In this document: positions 61,049-64,000 of the stretch, piece after piece
Numbering within the stretch: position 1 is the stretch's first letter
How the letters are laid out: every line of letters starts with the position of its first letter
Source of the DNA: Liolophura sinensis
Taxonomy: Eukaryota > Mollusca > Polyplacophora > Chitonida > Chitonidae
Length of the DNA stretch: 64,000 bases
Assembly (NCBI RefSeq): GCF_032854445.1
Contig: NC_088300.1
Span: 72,888,984 to 72,952,983, forward strand
Direction of reading: 5' to 3'
Position numbers and translations under genes: made by a program
The notes under the pieces: generated by a model
Told to the model about the DNA's origin: nothing
Databases searched by the model: none
The model's input: the letters and a program-made list of their open reading frames with translations, nothing else

Positions 61049-62602
61049 TCGCGTCAGCTCAGTTATTAAGTATACACCAAATACAACTTACATATTTAAA
61101 TGAGCAGTAAATATGCAGGAAGTAAGGCTATTAATATTACTAAATATAGAAAGTGTATATCAACGTGGAGATTAACTCAGCTGGGCTCTGAATTCCGCTC
61201 AGATCAAAATTTTTGTGATAAAATAATTGTGTCTATATATTTAAGGTTGCATATATATGTGTAATTGATTTGATTAATTTTTAAACATCCCTTCGTTATA
61301 CAAACGAGACAATATTTTACGCGTGGCGAGGATTTGCTGTTCCATGTATGTGCCGTTTTTCCAGACTAAAGCGCCGTTACACGATTATGTGCTGTATTTT
61401 ACGTTGGCGTTCTCAATTGCAATACTATCAGCCACCGGACAGGCCCCATTAGAAACTACTAGTACCTCTAATCACGGATAGTGGGTGACGTAACCTAATA
61501 AGTAGCCTCTGCGTCACTATTGATCAACCACAGTTACGTACAGAATCACGAATTTAAGACGTATTCTTACAATACACTTGTAACTATGCACCAAAACATT
61601 GGTTGTGAATAGCCTTGTCACCAGTGGGTGTGATTTGCTAACGTCGACTGTGGTTGACGGCTGTTATAGGATTGTCTGTTTTGATTTTGAACCATTTGAT
61701 AGACTTATGTTTCCCATATGATAATTTAATGTTTTTAGTTGTTTGGAAATATACAGTGTGAAAATGCACGCGATAATATGCAACAAAATATGACATGAGT
61801 ATCCAATATAGATGTATTTTCGTGAGTTATCCCGTTAAATTTGTTTCACAGCTGTGTAAGTTGCGGGGTTTTATCGCATTCTGTAGTATTGAAGGATAGC
61901 ATATCAGTCCAAGGGTTCAGCAGTATAGGGACATGCGCTTTATATATTAGTAACCTCTTATACACCCATATATCCTGCTTCTTCTGCTGTGTGTCAGCCA
62001 AGCATTGTCGGGTGATTCGTCCCTTTGGTCGTTAATTCCAGTGCTTTTTCCCAGCAATTAGCAGTTTTGTTTGTTGAAAATATAAATACACTGTGGCTGA
62101 CAAAAGGTAGGGAGACCGGCATCTCACTGAACGGTGCTGAAGTATCGCACAGGTTAGGGTGAATTCCTTAAGGACAGCAGAGTGAGATCAAAATGCAGCT
62201 TGTGGTTCTGTCTGCTTGGTCTTGATGCTCGGCTCAGGACAAAGCCCATGTTGAGCCAAGCGTTGGCGGCCTAATTACGCGCATGGTTTTATAGAACAGG
62301 AGATGTCAGAACGAGCAGATTTATATATCATTATACAGCTTACATTGTAAGAATCCTTAATTTCACTACGAATTCACGGTGGGGGAGCCCTCACACAATC
62401 ATGTGCGGACGTAGATCTCTGCACATTGTGGAACACTGCACAACAGAAACGTCCCACGTTAAGGTACATTGTCCCTTACCTCCCTGACACTGCTTTGCAT
62501 CACTAAGATTCAGAGTGCACTAAACCACAAGACATAAAAGTGTAAAGGATTTTCCCAGCTATATTTGCATGGTGGGACAAGTTATTTACTTATTTCAACC
62601 CC
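61049..62602. other. No gene seen; small family A fragment
   Basis: A decayed minus-oriented family A piece at about 61650-61690 (ggttgacggctgttatagga). Nothing else is supportable. Confidence 0.4.
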
Positions 62603-63034
62603 TGCAGTTTGTTGCATAATTCGTCTTGAGTCGAGACACTAGGGGTTGCTACTACTTTTACATGATTAGCTATAATTAACACTACATGCAGTTTGTTACA
62701 TAATTCGTCTTGAGTCGAGGCACTAGGGGTTGCTACTACTTTTACATGATTAGCTATAATTAACACGACATGCAGTTTGTTACATAATTCGTCTTGAGTA
62801 GAGACACTAGGGGTTGCTACTACTTTTACATGATTAGCTATAATTAACACGACATGCAGTTTGTTACATAATTCGTCTTGAGTCGAGGCACTAGGGGTTG
62901 CTACTACTTTAACATGATTAGCTATAATTAACACGATATGCAGTTTGTTACATAATTCGTCTTGAGTCGAGACACTAGGGGTTGCTACTACTTTAACATG
63001 ATTAGCTATAATTAACACTACATGCAGTTTTACG
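62603..63034 (-). repeat. 84-bp tandem repeat, 5 copies, with an open minus frame
   Basis: Plus-strand units start at 62603, 62687, 62771, 62855 and 62939, with a partial one at 63023. On minus the frame 63060-62590 is open for 156 codons as repeats of KLHVVLIIANHVKVV then ATPSVSTQDELCN. It has no ATG; the first codon in the stretch is GTG. Six sites vary among copies. Four are third-position silent changes in this frame and two are replacements (Val/Ala, Val/Ile). That pattern is mildly suggestive of coding. The array could equally be noncoding, since 84 is a multiple of three. Confidence 0.85.
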
Positions 63035-63296
63035 GCTTCCAGACAGTCTTCAGACACCACTTGTAACTCTGATTTAGGATAATTTGTTTAAGAACATTCC
63101 AATGTTTATAAAAGTCGTCAAGTATTTTTCATTTTTTTGTTATGTTAAAACAGAAATCCGTACGATTGCGGCCTACATGATGGATTACAGATTAAAACGC
63201 CTGGATATCGACTTTACTGGTGAAGTTGGCAGTGATCTAACGATGTACCCGCTACAGGGGCTAAACACACTACTTGGGTTAAGGATATTATTTATC
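63035..63296. other. No gene seen
   Basis: Short spacer between the 84-bp array and a SINE. A plus frame here has no recognisable features. Confidence 0.4.
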
Positions 63297-63532
63297 TCAT
63301 TAGTGTTTTACGTTGTACTAAAGAATTCACTTATATGACGGTGGCCAGCATTACGATTGTAGGAAACCAGGCAGAGTGCGAGGGAAATCCACGACCATCC
63401 GCAGGCCGCTGTAGGCTTTTCCTCGGTACGTACGGCCGGAGAGCTGGGGAGCCAGCATTAGAACTCACAGCGACCGCATTAGTGAGGGTTCCTGAGGCCA
63501 TTGCGCCGCGTTGGCACACTTACTAGCTCGTC
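63297..63532 (-). mobile_element. SINE family 1, nearly full length, diverged
   Basis: 3' end attagtgttttacgttgtac, body cggtggccagcattacgatt, gaaatccacgaccatccgca, head gcgaccgcattagtgagggt to the decayed A box near 63.51 kb. No tail or target duplication is recognisable. Confidence 0.8.
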
Positions 63533-64000
63533 CACGAAAGCAAACAAGAATAGAATTAAACCCAATTCTAACTCTTGCGGATATGCAAGAATTTGATATT
63601 TAAACTTTCAAAAAAGTTTTCATGAATCCTACTAGAGAATTCCTTTAACTATCTTGTCAGTGTTTTGTGGTTATGATCAAATCTGTTTTGTTTAATCACC
63701 CCTCAAAATTGTAACCTACAGTCAAACATCTGCATGAAGATGTCTGCACTAATCGAGGTATTTTTACAGCGCTGTCTGAGATAATTTGGAAGGTGTGGCT
63801 GTCGATCGGTCAGCTATTCAGATAAAACATAAATATGGTCATATTTCTTGGTATAGATTACGGCATCACAAACATATCCTGATTGACTGATTAGACTTTG
63901 CCTATAGTCGGCAGATTCTACTAAGCCGAGTCAATGTTGAATTCCTTCGAGGTGCTGTATCATTCACTATTTAAAATCTGTTGGCAAATATCATAAAATA
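63533..64000. other. No gene seen
   Basis: AT-rich to the window end. Confidence 0.4.

Overview
The window reads as eukaryotic nuclear DNA from a mollusc, most likely a bivalve. The base composition is AT-rich, genes are sparse with intron-sized gaps, and tRNA-derived SINEs, dispersed repeats and minisatellites are abundant. There are no operons, ribosome binding sites or bacterial genes. The strongest marker is a minus-strand neuropeptide precursor at 23.85-24.51 kb. It carries eight copies of RPGW and one of SPGW, each bounded by Lys-Arg and Gly-Lys-Arg. This is the APGWamide family, a molluscan neuropeptide family; from memory, its bivalve members use R/K/T in the first position.

That gene is the only one I identify with confidence. 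Its main exon holds the signal peptide and all nine peptides and ends at a consensus donor (GAG|GTGAGT) inside the open frame. The residues read past that point are therefore probably intronic. A 54-bp exon at 22151-22204 with strong splice sites gives a plausible C-terminus ending in Cys. Upstream lie a TATA-like box and a CRE-like element.

Layout: 0-0.8 kb is a 35-bp minisatellite with a ~105-bp higher-order unit. 1-9 kb is mostly noncoding, with a broken LINE reverse transcriptase remnant at 7.1-7.4 kb. 9.5-10 kb and 14.0-14.4 kb are tandem arrays, with an unrecognised 171-residue ORF between them. 19.3-20.7 kb is degenerate tandem repeat. 22.1-24.7 kb is the neuropeptide gene. 26-38 kb is a repeat graveyard with two SINE families, a SINE nested in another repeat, and a 39-bp array. 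A very young SINE at 38.5 kb has a perfect 13-bp target duplication. At 39.1-40.7 kb there are two convergent exon-like segments, one of which (minus strand, 40570-40671) looks like a last coding exon with a polyadenylation signal. 42-62 kb holds many copies of two dispersed families and a 220-bp tandem array that is inverted relative to a neighbouring copy. An isolated exon candidate lies at 58.8-58.95 kb. At 62.6-63.0 kb is an 84-bp array with an open frame.

Limits: exon calls outside the neuropeptide gene rest only on splice motifs and reading frame, with no homology or transcript support. Family names for SINEs are from memory. Dispersed repeat boundaries are approximate because copies were aligned by eye.
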